From the NCBI GenBank assembly GCA_964412455.1, contig CAYPOT010000043.1, positions 1 to 32,796 on the forward strand: 32,796 bases of DNA, given 5' to 3'. The stretch's first letter is position 1; every line of letters starts with the position of its first letter. Below, in pieces: positions 22,613 through 30,957 of this stretch. The DNA is from JAAXXJ01 sp964412455. GTDB taxonomy: Bacteria; Nitrospirota; UBA9217. The notes beneath the pieces are model-generated. The model had not been told where the DNA came from, made no database searches, and saw nothing but the letters and a program-made list of their open reading frames with translations. A program made the position numbers and the translations under genes.

Positions 22613-23670
22613 TGAGCAACATTCGGCTGTCCATATGCATTCCAACGTATAATTTCGGCGGCTTTATTGGAGAAACCCTGAAAAGCATCACTGACCAGAC
22701 TGATAAGGACGTTGAAATCATTGTTGTCGACGGCGCGTCCACGGACAACACCGCGGACGTTGTGCGGGATTTTCAGAAGCGTTTTTCCAATCTCACCTAT
22801 CATCTGCTGCCGGTAAAAGGCGGCGTGGACAAAGATCTGGCAACTGCTGTAAACCTGGCTCGCGGGGATTACTGCTGGTTGATGTCCAGTGATGACGTCA
22901 TAAAGACCGGAGCGATCCAGCGGATGATGAAGGAGATCGAATCTGGACATGATATCTGCCTGTGCAACAGGACCGAGTGTGATGGCACGTTGACTCCCTT
23001 GAGAGACCATCCCTGGCTTGCGAAGGATGTTCCGGATAAGATCTTTACTTTTTCAACAGGCCGTGACTTCATCAAATATTTAAACAGCGCACGGTCCATC
23101 GGCGCCCTCTTCAGCTATATAAGCTCCATTGTCGTAAAGCGTGAGAAGTGGAATGCGGTCCCCTACGATGGGAAGATGGAAGGCAGCAACTACGCCCATG
23201 CAGCCAGGCTGTTCTCCCTTCTGCAGCACGGAGGCGTGCTGAAATATATCCGCGAACCGCTTGTTCTCTGCAGGGGCGACAATGACAGTTTTTCCACATC
23301 GGGTGTCGTGCGTCGATTTCAGATCGACATTGACGGTTATCTGTTTCTGGCAAACACCCTGTTCGCCGATGCTGATGTGCGGCAGGCCTTTCTGGCCGTT
23401 ATGCGGCGTGAACACCGATGGTATGTATTCACAGAACTGAAAAGCAAGATCGGCAGCCTTGACCAGTGGAATGATCTCGAAGGAAAGCTTCGGCAGTATG
23501 GTTATTCCCGGGTCGGTTTGATCATCGTACGGTCACTTGGCTCGCTTGACTATTTCATGATGGCAGCTCGATTCCTTTGGATGGTCCTCAAACGGATCAA
23601 AGCGCAAAAAGCGCATATGCGGGCAAAGATCTCCCGGTATGCATCACGCGCGGCGCCGCATCGCGGGTAA
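22609..23670 (+). CDS. family 2 glycosyltransferase (copy B-prime)
   Basis: The 353-residue GT2 protein is the close relative of copy B at 19416; 68 of the first 100 residues match by hand alignment from the second Met. It has LSICIPTYNFGGFIG, VVDGASTDNTADVV, GGVDKDLA, MSSDDVIKT as DXD-like site, SNYAHAARLF and CRGDNDSF. The C-terminal tail is longer and strongly basic, ending in an Arg/Lys/His-rich stretch that could touch the membrane. Two ATG codons, at 22609 and 22612, both work; the first overlaps the A-prime stop as ATGA and is used here. Confidence 0.93.
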   Translation: MMSNIRLSICIPTYNFGGFIGETLKSITDQTDKDVEIIVVDGASTDNTADVVRDFQKRFSNLTYHLLPVKGGVDKDLATAVNLARGDYCWLMSSDDVIKTGAIQRMMKEIESGHDICLCNRTECDGTLTPLRDHPWLAKDVPDKIFTFSTGRDFIKYLNSARSIGALFSYISSIVVKREKWNAVPYDGKMEGSNYAHAARLFSLLQHGGVLKYIREPLVLCRGDNDSFSTSGVVRRFQIDIDGYLFLANTLFADADVRQAFLAVMRREHRWYVFTELKSKIGSLDQWNDLEGKLRQYGYSRVGLIIVRSLGSLDYFMMAARFLWMVLKRIKAQKAHMRAKISRYASRAAPHRG

Positions 23671-23810
23671 CCCATGAAGATGATTGTTGACCTTAGACGA
23701 CTTGTTCAGTATCATAAGCCTCACGAATGCGATTGCAGGATGTAGTGCTTCGCTCGTTTTCTCCATAACGCCGCGCAGGACACCACTATCAAGGACTTCA
23801 GGGAGGGATC

Positions 23811-25073
23811 ATGCATCTGACACACAGGAACACCTGCAGAGTCTGCGGTTCGTCCGCACTGACCAAGGTCATAGACCTTGGAGAGCAGCATCTCCAGGGG
23901 TCATTCGTCAAGCCGGGCAAGGAGCTGCCGCCCATGCGGAAGATCCCCTGCGTACTGGTGCGCTGCGACCCCACGCGGGACGAGAAGGCCTGCGGCCTTC
24001 TGCAGATGGAGCATTCCGTGCCGCCAAAGATCCTCTATTCGTCCTACTGGTACCGGTCAGGCACAAACCAGACCATGCGCGATCACTTGAAGGGAATCGC
24101 CGATGAGGCCGCAGGTATAATCGAGAAGAAGGACGCCCGCGTCCTGGACATCGGGTGCAACGACGGTACGCTCCTGAGCTCCTATCCCAAGGATTTCGTC
24201 AAGTTCGGCATCGATCCCTCGGACGTTGCGCAGGAGATCAAGGGTGACATCAAGGTCGTCCAGGACACCTTCCCTTCCGAGCAGCTCGACCAGGCTGCGC
24301 GCCACGCGCAGTTCGACATCATCACGTCGATCGCCATGTTCTACGACCTTGAGGACCCGGTGTCCTTCGTGAAAAGCATCAAGCAGTCGCTTTCCCCCGA
24401 CGGCCTCTGGATCTTCGAGATGTCCTACATGCCCACGATGCTCAAGATGAACTCCTATGACACGATCTGCCACGAACACCTTGAGTACTACAGCCTCGCC
24501 GTGATCGAGGAGATCCTTGAGCGCTCCGGCATGAAGGTGGTGCGCGTGGGGATGAACGACATCAACGGGGGCAGTATCCGCTGCTACGCCACGCATGGCG
24601 AGAACTTCCGGTTCACAAAAAAGGACTACGCTCATTCCCTGGACGCGTTGCGCCAGGAGGAGTTCGATCTGGAACTGGACACGGACAAGCCCTATCGGAA
24701 CTTCCAGGAACGGATCAATGTCCACCGCGACGAGTTGGCGTCTCTGCTCAAGAAGTTTAAGGCTGAGGGAAAGAAGATCCATCTCTACGGAGCATCGACC
24801 AAGGGCAATACGATCCTGCAGTGGTGCGGGATCGACCGGTTCATAATCGACTATGCTGCCGACCGGAATCCTGACAAGAACGGCGCGCGCACGATCGGCA
24901 CTGACATCCCCATTATTGACGAAGCCGCGTCGCGGGCTATGAATCCGGACTATTATCTCGTCCTGCCCTGGCACTTCAAGAAGGAATTCCTCGAACGGGA
25001 GAAGGAAACATTGAACAAGGGGATCGGCATGATCTTCCCCCTTCCGACGATCGAGGTGATCAAGAAGAAGTAG
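23811..25073 (+). CDS. sugar C-methyltransferase (zinc-binding, NDP-hexose type)
   Basis: The 420-residue protein has the three-part build of NDP-sugar C-methyltransferases. First comes an N-terminal zinc-binding region (C9 and C12 in CRVC, C52, C61), then a SAM-binding core with VLDIGCNDGTLL (111-122), then a C-terminal domain with LYGASTKGNTILQW. The active-site segment YDTICHEHLEYYS (216-228) carries the His/Glu pair used by enzymes such as TcaB9. These enzymes methylate C3 of NDP-4-keto-6-deoxy sugars. A GDP-mannose 4,6-dehydratase gene, which would make such a keto sugar, follows two genes on, so a branched sugar is likely. AGGGAGG precedes the ATG. The region 23671-23810 before it contains no gene. 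Confidence 0.9.
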   Translation: MHLTHRNTCRVCGSSALTKVIDLGEQHLQGSFVKPGKELPPMRKIPCVLVRCDPTRDEKACGLLQMEHSVPPKILYSSYWYRSGTNQTMRDHLKGIADEAAGIIEKKDARVLDIGCNDGTLLSSYPKDFVKFGIDPSDVAQEIKGDIKVVQDTFPSEQLDQAARHAQFDIITSIAMFYDLEDPVSFVKSIKQSLSPDGLWIFEMSYMPTMLKMNSYDTICHEHLEYYSLAVIEEILERSGMKVVRVGMNDINGGSIRCYATHGENFRFTKKDYAHSLDALRQEEFDLELDTDKPYRNFQERINVHRDELASLLKKFKAEGKKIHLYGASTKGNTILQWCGIDRFIIDYAADRNPDKNGARTIGTDIPIIDEAASRAMNPDYYLVLPWHFKKEFLEREKETLNKGIGMIFPLPTIEVIKKK

Positions 25074-25232
25074 GCTCTTTTCGGGCAAAAACTCGAAACA
25101 TAGCCTGGTCCCGGCATGAAAAACAGAAATGGATATTATTTAACGCGAAGAAAGTAAACGGCTGACGTACTGGCCGCATGAAAACCTTTGCGACCTTCGT
25201 GCCATGGTGGTGAAACAGTTTTACTTTAACCT

Positions 25233-26126
25233 ATGAATGCACTCATCTTCGGCGCCAACGGCCAGGACGGCCACTATCTTACAGAACTCTGTCAGGCACA
25301 GGGCATTTCCCCCATTGGGATTTCGCGCACCGGGAACGGGATACGAAGTGATGTGGGTAGTTACGCTGATGTCGAAGCGCTGATCAGGAAGTACACCCCT
25401 ACATATATCTTCCATCTCGCGGCCAATTCAACGACCCGCCATGACGCGCTGTTCGAGAACCATGAGACCATCTCAACGGGAACACTGAACATCCTCGAGT
25501 CCGTGAAAAATCACAGCCCACAGACGCGCGTGTTTCTGGCGGGCAGCGGTCTCCAGTTCAGGAACGCCGGGACGCCCATCTCCGAGCGTGATCACTTCGA
25601 GGCATCGAGCCCCTACTCAGTCGCGAGGATCCAGTCTGTTTACGCGGCGCGGTATTACCGGACCCTCGGCCTCCGCGTGTATGTCGGCTATCTCTTTCAC
25701 CATGAGAGCCCATTGCGGAAGCCCGGCCATATCAGCAAAATGATCGCTCTTGCCGCACAACGGATCGCTGCGGGAAACGTCGAGAAGCTCGAACTGGGCG
25801 ACATCACCGTGGAGAAGGAATGGACCTTCGCGGGCGACATTGCCGAGGCAATACTCACCCTGGTGAGCCAGGACGCTGTTTTCGAGGCGGCCATCGGATC
25901 CGGCGTGAACCACTCAATCAAGGATTGGCTGGATCAGTGCTTTAGCATCATCGGCAAGGATTGGAAAGACCATTTCCATTTGAAAGGGGGATTCATCCCT
26001 GAGTATCCCCGGCTCGTTTCCGATCCGGCAACAATCCTTTCGCTCGGCTGGTCGCCAAAAGTTGGGTTTGCCGAGCTCGCGCGAATGATGATGACGTCAA
26101 CGGAGAGTGCGGCTACCATTCGTTAG
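25233..26126 (+). CDS. GMD-like short-chain dehydrogenase with altered active site
   Basis: The 297-residue NAD(P)-binding SDR resembles GDP-mannose 4,6-dehydratase/reductase proteins. It has GANGQDG (7-13) for the cofactor, HLAANS, FHHESPLR (155-162, compare NHESPRR) and EWTFAGDIAEA (196-206). The catalytic Lys of YxxxK is replaced by Arg (YSVAR, 128-132, codon AGG), and the SSEMFG-like Ser-Glu segment is GSGLQF (104-109), so Glu is Gln. It may therefore be a reductase, epimerase or partner of the downstream dehydratase rather than a dehydratase, or a weakened copy. Closest named possibility is a GDP-4-keto-6-deoxymannose reductase. The ATG has only a weak upstream site. It is followed after about 120 bases by gmd. 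Confidence 0.78.
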   Translation: MNALIFGANGQDGHYLTELCQAQGISPIGISRTGNGIRSDVGSYADVEALIRKYTPTYIFHLAANSTTRHDALFENHETISTGTLNILESVKNHSPQTRVFLAGSGLQFRNAGTPISERDHFEASSPYSVARIQSVYAARYYRTLGLRVYVGYLFHHESPLRKPGHISKMIALAAQRIAAGNVEKLELGDITVEKEWTFAGDIAEAILTLVSQDAVFEAAIGSGVNHSIKDWLDQCFSIIGKDWKDHFHLKGGFIPEYPRLVSDPATILSLGWSPKVGFAELARMMMTSTESAATIR

Positions 26127-26248
26127 GGCGATTCCCTGGATACTGGTTGCCACAGGACTTCGGCGAGCTCAGTCAAGTCGCTTTAGCCTGCGAAGGGGCC
26201 AATCAACGGACCTCGATAACTGCTCAATATTCACAGGGAGTGTGTTCA

Positions 26249-27232
26249 ATGCCAAAAAAAGCCATGATCACCGGCATCGCCGGCCAGGACGGCTCTTACC
26301 TCGCGGAGCTGCTGCTTTCCAAGGGGTACGAGGTACATGGCATCGTTCGGCGCGTGGCCATCGAGGACACGGAACACAAGCTGCGGAACATCGTGCATCT
26401 GCTCGAACGGATCGTCCTGCACGCCGGGTCGCTTGACAATGTTCTGTCGCTGATCAAGGTGATCAGGGATGTGCAGCCCGATGAATGCTACCACCTCGCG
26501 TCATCAAGTTTCGTGAGTTATTCCTTCGACGATGAGATCTCGATCCTGAACAACAACGTGAACAGCACGCATTACCTTTTGGCGGCCATCAAAGAGTTCG
26601 CGCCCGGCTGCCGCTTCTATTTCGCCGGAAGCAGCGAAATGTTCGGGAATGTGGACCAATCTCCGCAGAACGAAGCAACGCCCTTCAATCCCCGGTCGAT
26701 CTACGGCATATCCAAGGTCGCGGGATTTCACCTCGCCAAGAACTACCGTACGCAGTACGGGCTGTTCACCTCCATGGGAATCCTGTACAACCACGAGTCG
26801 CCCCGCCGCGGCTACGAGTTCGTTACGCGAAAGATCGTCTCCGCCGCGGTGAAGATCAAGCTGGGCCTGCAGGACCACTTGCTGCTCGGCAACCTGGACG
26901 CCTGGCGCGACTGGGGCTATGCGCCTGACTACGTGCAGGCCATGTGGCTGATGCTCCAGGCCGAGGATCCCGGTGAGTATGTGATCGCCAGCGGCGAGAC
27001 GCACAGCGTCCGGGAGTTCGTGGAGACCGCGTTCTCGATCACCGGCCTCGACTATCAGCAGTACGTCAGGACCGACCCCCAGCTGTTCCGTCCATCGGAG
27101 AAGGTGCGGCTCTGCGGAGAACCCGCCCGGGCCCGAACCAGTCTGGACTGGAAACCGACGCTGGCGTTCAAGGACATTGTCCGCACCATGGTCGAGAGCG
27201 AAATGGAGCTGCACAGCAGCAGGAAGGGCTGA
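26249..27232 (+). CDS. gmd: GDP-mannose 4,6-dehydratase
   Basis: Converts GDP-mannose to GDP-4-keto-6-deoxymannose. The 327-residue protein shows GIAGQDGSY (9-17), the catalytic SSEMFG (128-133) with Glu130, YGISK (152-156) with Tyr152/Lys156, NHESPRRGYEFVTRKI (181-196) and LDAWRDWGYAPDYVQAMW, all hallmarks of Gmd. The frame begins upstream at 26147, but the ATG at 26249 (MPKKAMITGIAGQDG) has CAGGGAG eight bases before it. It is the intact partner of the degenerate SDR just upstream. Together with the C-methyltransferase it points to a GDP-linked 6-deoxy sugar, such as a rhamnose, fucose or branched relative. Confidence 0.93.
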   Translation: MPKKAMITGIAGQDGSYLAELLLSKGYEVHGIVRRVAIEDTEHKLRNIVHLLERIVLHAGSLDNVLSLIKVIRDVQPDECYHLASSSFVSYSFDDEISILNNNVNSTHYLLAAIKEFAPGCRFYFAGSSEMFGNVDQSPQNEATPFNPRSIYGISKVAGFHLAKNYRTQYGLFTSMGILYNHESPRRGYEFVTRKIVSAAVKIKLGLQDHLLLGNLDAWRDWGYAPDYVQAMWLMLQAEDPGEYVIASGETHSVREFVETAFSITGLDYQQYVRTDPQLFRPSEKVRLCGEPARARTSLDWKPTLAFKDIVRTMVESEMELHSSRKG

Positions 27233-27333
27233 CGATCAGGGACGAGCAATCCTCTTGACCCACGACGCCTGATTTCTTTGTGCCTCTGCGCCGTGCCAGA
27301 CTTTAATCATTTTATCGCAACAGGGATGGTCAT

Positions 27334-28479
27334 GTGAAGATCGGCATCAACGTCCTCTATCTTCTGCCCGGCCGGGTCGGCGGGTCGGAAACTTATATCA
27401 GGAACCTCATCAAATGGCTCCCGGTCGTTGACCGTGAGAACGAATACCTGGTATTCATCAATGAGGAGAGCCGGGGTGTTTTCGATCCACCGGCGCCCGG
27501 CGTAACGCTCGTTCCCTGCCCGATCAGAGCGACGAACCGCCCTCGAAGGATCCTCTGGGAGCAGTTCTCCCTTCCTTCCCAGGTACATCGCTGCGGGATC
27601 GACATTCTCCTGTCAGCAGGGATGACCGCTCCCTTCCGGTGCCCGGCAACGTCCGTGCTCATGCTCTTCGACCTCCAGCACATCAACCAGCCCGGCAATT
27701 TCCCCTGGTACTACCTTCCTTTCCTGAGGAGTATCATCTACGGTAGTGCAAAGAGCGCCGACGGCGTGCTGACGCTCTCGCGTCAGGTCAAAAACGACAT
27801 CATCCGTTCCTATAATCTTTCACCCGAACGGATCGAAATCACCCATCTTGCCGTTGATCATGATGCATTTATGCTCCATGGTTCTCCCGACACAAACACC
27901 GTGAAGGCGCGATACGGCCTCCCGGAACGGTTCATCCTGTACGCTGCTTCATCGCTGCCCCACAAGAACCATGAACGGCTCTTCCAGGCGTTCCGGCAGG
28001 TCCGGGACCGCATGCCGAGACTCAAGCTCGTCCTGACCGGTGCCCGTGACAAAGGCGAAGCAACGCTCATTCGCAAGATCCAAGCAATGGGGATCGAGAA
28101 GGATGTCCTTCTGCTAGGGTGGATCCCTTTCGAGGACGTTCCATCGATCTACCGCGCCAGCGAAGCATTCGTTTTTCCGACGCTTCACGAGGGATTCGGC
28201 CTGCCGGTCCTTGAGGCCATTGCCTGCGGCGTGCCTGTCGTTTGTTCGAATATAGAACCGCTTCCGGAAGTTGCCGGTGACGCCGCGCTTTTCGTAGATC
28301 CCTATTCTCCCGATAGGATCGCCGAGGGGCTCTTCGCAGTGCTGTCCGATCGAACGTTGCGGGACAAACTGATTCAAAAGGGTCTTGAACGCGCGAAGCA
28401 ATTCACCTGGGAATCAACGGCGAGGACGACCCTGCAGTTCTTGAAGTCGGTGCATGCCCACAGGAGCAGACACAGATGA
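27334..28479 (+). CDS. GT4-type glycosyltransferase
   Basis: The 381-residue GT-B enzyme has the canonical donor site EGFGLPVLE (286-294), the E-x7-E pair, followed by CGVPVVCSNIEPLPEV. SLPHKNHERLFQAF (207-220) is the typical second-domain start, and GGSETYIRNL (16-25) the nucleotide-facing loop of the N-domain. Members commonly transfer mannose or rhamnose from GDP or UDP donors. The start codon is GTG at 27334 (MKIGINVLYLLPG) with AGGGA upstream. An ATG two bases earlier is in another frame and stops at once. It overlaps the downstream GT2 by ATGA. The 101-base gap before it contains a half copy of the CTTTGTGCCTCTGCG word. Confidence 0.92.
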   Translation: MKIGINVLYLLPGRVGGSETYIRNLIKWLPVVDRENEYLVFINEESRGVFDPPAPGVTLVPCPIRATNRPRRILWEQFSLPSQVHRCGIDILLSAGMTAPFRCPATSVLMLFDLQHINQPGNFPWYYLPFLRSIIYGSAKSADGVLTLSRQVKNDIIRSYNLSPERIEITHLAVDHDAFMLHGSPDTNTVKARYGLPERFILYAASSLPHKNHERLFQAFRQVRDRMPRLKLVLTGARDKGEATLIRKIQAMGIEKDVLLLGWIPFEDVPSIYRASEAFVFPTLHEGFGLPVLEAIACGVPVVCSNIEPLPEVAGDAALFVDPYSPDRIAEGLFAVLSDRTLRDKLIQKGLERAKQFTWESTARTTLQFLKSVHAHRSRHR

Positions 28480-29273
28480 ATCAATCCCCGAAAATATCCA
28501 TTATCACTCCCTCGTTCAACCAGGCACCGTTCATCGAGAGGACCATCAGGAGCGTCCTGGACCAGGGGTATCCCAACCTCGAATATATTGTTATGGATGG
28601 CGGTTCAACGGACGGAACTGTAGAGATCCTGAAGAGGTACAGTGGACAGCTGAAATGGGCCTCGGAAAAAGACAAGGGACAGGCAGATGCGATCAACAAG
28701 GGAATCCAGATGGCGACGGGAGACGTCATTGCATATCTCAACTCCGACGACGTCTATTCGCCGGGAGCGCTAATACATGTGGGAGAGTTCTTCCGGGAGC
28801 ACGCCGAAGCGATGTGGGTCACGGGCAGGTGCAGGATCATCGATGAGCAGGACCGTGAAATGCGGAGCGCTATCACGGCATACAAGAACTTACTCCTACG
28901 TCATTTCAGCTATTCTCTGCTGCTGGTGACGAATCCGGTGAGTCAGCCGGCGACATTCTGGAGACAGGAAGCCATGAAAGAATTCGGCCTTTTCGACGAG
29001 AACGAACACCTGGTGATGGATTACGACTACTGGCTGAGGATCGGAAAGAAGTATCCTTTGGTTGTGCTGGAGGAGTATCTTGCGGCGTTCCGAGTATATA
29101 GGACGTCGAAAACATCCCGTTTGTTCTTGACGACCTTCAAGAGGGAAATGGAGCTGGCGAGAAGATATTCCGATTCATGGATGCTCAACGGCTTGCACAG
29201 AATGAGCTACTTCGGGATCGCGGCCGCGTACCTCGGTATGAACTCCCTATCGAACCGGCGCGTCCGCCGGTAA
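28476..29273 (+). CDS. family 2 glycosyltransferase
   Basis: The 265-residue GT-A protein has KISIITPSFNQAPFIERTI (6-24), MDGGSTDGTVEIL (40-52) with the donor-binding Asp, KGQADAINKGI and LNSDDVYSPG as the DXD-like site, followed by MDYDYWLRIGKKYPL, typical of WcaA-like enzymes. It is less like the four paralogues upstream and is probably a different transfer step. The start overlaps the GT4 stop by four bases. It is the last plus-strand gene of the cluster, and its stop is only four bases from the stop of the convergent membrane-protein gene. Confidence 0.92.
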   Translation: MNQSPKISIITPSFNQAPFIERTIRSVLDQGYPNLEYIVMDGGSTDGTVEILKRYSGQLKWASEKDKGQADAINKGIQMATGDVIAYLNSDDVYSPGALIHVGEFFREHAEAMWVTGRCRIIDEQDREMRSAITAYKNLLLRHFSYSLLLVTNPVSQPATFWRQEAMKEFGLFDENEHLVMDYDYWLRIGKKYPLVVLEEYLAAFRVYRTSKTSRLFLTTFKREMELARRYSDSWMLNGLHRMSYFGIAAAYLGMNSLSNRRVRR

Positions 29274-29277
29274 ACCC

Positions 29278-30477
29278 TCAGACGGCTTTCTCCGCAGCAG
29301 TTCGCTTCACCCGCCACGTTTCCAGCCAATCAAAAGCCATATCGAACGCAACTATGAATGCAAGGAAGAACCCGACCGATGGCATGTATGCACGATGCTC
29401 GAAGATCACATCGATGACGGGGACGATGCTCTGTACGGGCGATAGGCCAATATAAAACCAAGCGAGGCCGAACGGGATGAGCCGCCACCCCTTCTTACGG
29501 TACAGCCAGAAGGACGCGACCACAATTGCCAAGTGACCGGCAAAGGACAGGATGGTCGGCAGCTCAAAGAGGGTCTTGGCGATAGGATAATCGTAGTCGA
29601 GGTTCTGGTTGATCGGCAGGAGCAAAAGCCGAATATAGGTCCACATAACGTTCAGGGAAGTGAGCAAATACGTCCACGGCGTAATGCCGGTGTTGCTGAC
29701 CAGATTGAACCCGACACCAGCGGCCCCCCCCTTTGACGTGAGGTCCAGGTTCTTCAAGGCCTGTACCCAGGTTAGCGCGATCAGAAGGTATACATACCAG
29801 CGGGACAGTACGGGTTTGATCTTCCCCTCGGCTATAAACAGGTAATCATAGAGCAGCAGAAGCGCCGGCAGTGTTACGGCCCATTCCTTGGAACCCATGG
29901 ACAGGAGCGAGGTGACGAACATGCCAATAACATACACGAAACTGCCGCTCGATGCTCCCTTGATGAAGAGCAGGAAGGTCGCCAGGTAAAAGCACGTAGC
30001 CAACAGTTCACTTCGGCTGATAATATACGTCACCGACTCGGTCTGTATGGGATGTACACCGAAGAGGAGCGCGCCAAAGAGCGCCATCCACTTTGCCTTG
30101 TCCGTAAAAGAATTTCCGAAGGTCGGAAGAGTGAGCGTCCATAATATCAGGAGGTAGACGAAGATGCTGTTGACGATGTGGGTCCCGATATTGAAGATAT
30201 GCCAGCCGACAACATTGAGTCCGCTGAGTGCGTAGTTAAGCATGATCGACAGGTATACGACAGGACGGCTACCCTTCAGAATTGAGAGTATGTTCTCGCC
30301 CGTGATATGACGGATCGTGGAATTTTCAACGATCGAGGGATTGTCATCAAAATGAAAACTGGCCGTGAAGGTGTTGGCATAAGCGATCAGGACCATGACC
30401 GCGATCAAGCCGAAGGCGATCAGATTGAAGCGCTTGCCGGCATAGACCTTCGAAATGAATTCCTGTAGTTTCTTCAT
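29278..30477 (-). CDS. GT-C type membrane protein related to TMTC/PMT mannosyltransferases
   Basis: The 399-residue membrane protein has about nine or ten hydrophobic helices. ASFHFDDNPSIVEN (39-52) holds the Asp-Asp pair expected on the first outer loop of GT-C enzymes. HPIQTESVTYIISRSELLA is the other signature of the TMTC/DUF1736-like group. Such enzymes use lipid-linked sugars outside the membrane. Many bacterial members carry a C-terminal TPR block; none is present here, so this is a short form. The ATG at 30477 is preferred; a GGAGG lies 13 bases upstream, rather far, and a TTG eight codons earlier is possible. With the polyprenyl-phosphate-sugar GT2 two genes upstream it could use that lipid donor. 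Confidence 0.82.
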   Translation of the reverse strand: MKKLQEFISKVYAGKRFNLIAFGLIAVMVLIAYANTFTASFHFDDNPSIVENSTIRHITGENILSILKGSRPVVYLSIMLNYALSGLNVVGWHIFNIGTHIVNSIFVYLLILWTLTLPTFGNSFTDKAKWMALFGALLFGVHPIQTESVTYIISRSELLATCFYLATFLLFIKGASSGSFVYVIGMFVTSLLSMGSKEWAVTLPALLLLYDYLFIAEGKIKPVLSRWYVYLLIALTWVQALKNLDLTSKGGAAGVGFNLVSNTGITPWTYLLTSLNVMWTYIRLLLLPINQNLDYDYPIAKTLFELPTILSFAGHLAIVVASFWLYRKKGWRLIPFGLAWFYIGLSPVQSIVPVIDVIFEHRAYMPSVGFFLAFIVAFDMAFDWLETWRVKRTAAEKAV

Positions 30478-30571
30478 AGATACCGTATTACCTCCCACCA
30501 AGGATCGGCCTGAAATTTACCACGGACACTCCGGAAAGTAAAGAGCGTTAACAAACGTAACCTGCCCCTCC

Positions 30572-30949
30572 TTATGCATCAAGGGACTTCACCTGCTCAA
30601 TCGATGACTGCTTTAATTCCTCGACCGCCTGGTGAAGCAGTGCGATCTCCTGGGTCAGACGCTTGTTCTTTTCTGAGAGTCCGGAGATCACCGCCGAGAA
30701 ATGCAGCGTGATCAGCAACAGAAAGACGAATGCGATCAGGAAGAGCAGTGAGGGAGGATAGTAGATCCCGATCAGCCGGGAAAAATATTCCAGAAGGCTC
30801 CTCGATGAGGACAGGACGAGCAACACGATGCCTGAGAACAGCCAGAGAAGCGAGTAGCGCTCTTTCAACCTGCCCCGCCGGATCAACTCGAGGACCAGAA
30901 CCAGGAGCGTCGCACTGCCGGCGATCGCCAATATTTTGACTATATCCAT
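30572..30949 (-). CDS. DUF2304 membrane protein
   Basis: The 125-residue protein has three hydrophobic helices (about 5-22, 33-50, 62-84) followed by a coiled-coil tail (about 92-120). The RYSLLWLFSGIVLLVLS and GIYYPPSLLFL segments are the signature of DUF2304. Genes of this family sit next to polyprenyl-phosphate glycosyltransferases very often, but the job is unknown; an anchor or partner for the transferase is plausible. Here it starts eight bases after the stop of just such a GT2 and has AGGTGACC upstream of its ATG. It is followed by the GT-C type membrane protein gene. Confidence 0.9.
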   Translation of the reverse strand: MDIVKILAIAGSATLLVLVLELIRRGRLKERYSLLWLFSGIVLLVLSSSRSLLEYFSRLIGIYYPPSLLFLIAFVFLLLITLHFSAVISGLSEKNKRLTQEIALLHQAVEELKQSSIEQVKSLDA

Positions 30950-30957
30950 AGGTCACC

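Noticed and set aside
24057..25088. Minus-strand open frame of 343 codons opposite the C-methyltransferase
   Set aside because: No motif, biased composition, and the plus strand encodes a complete recognised enzyme.
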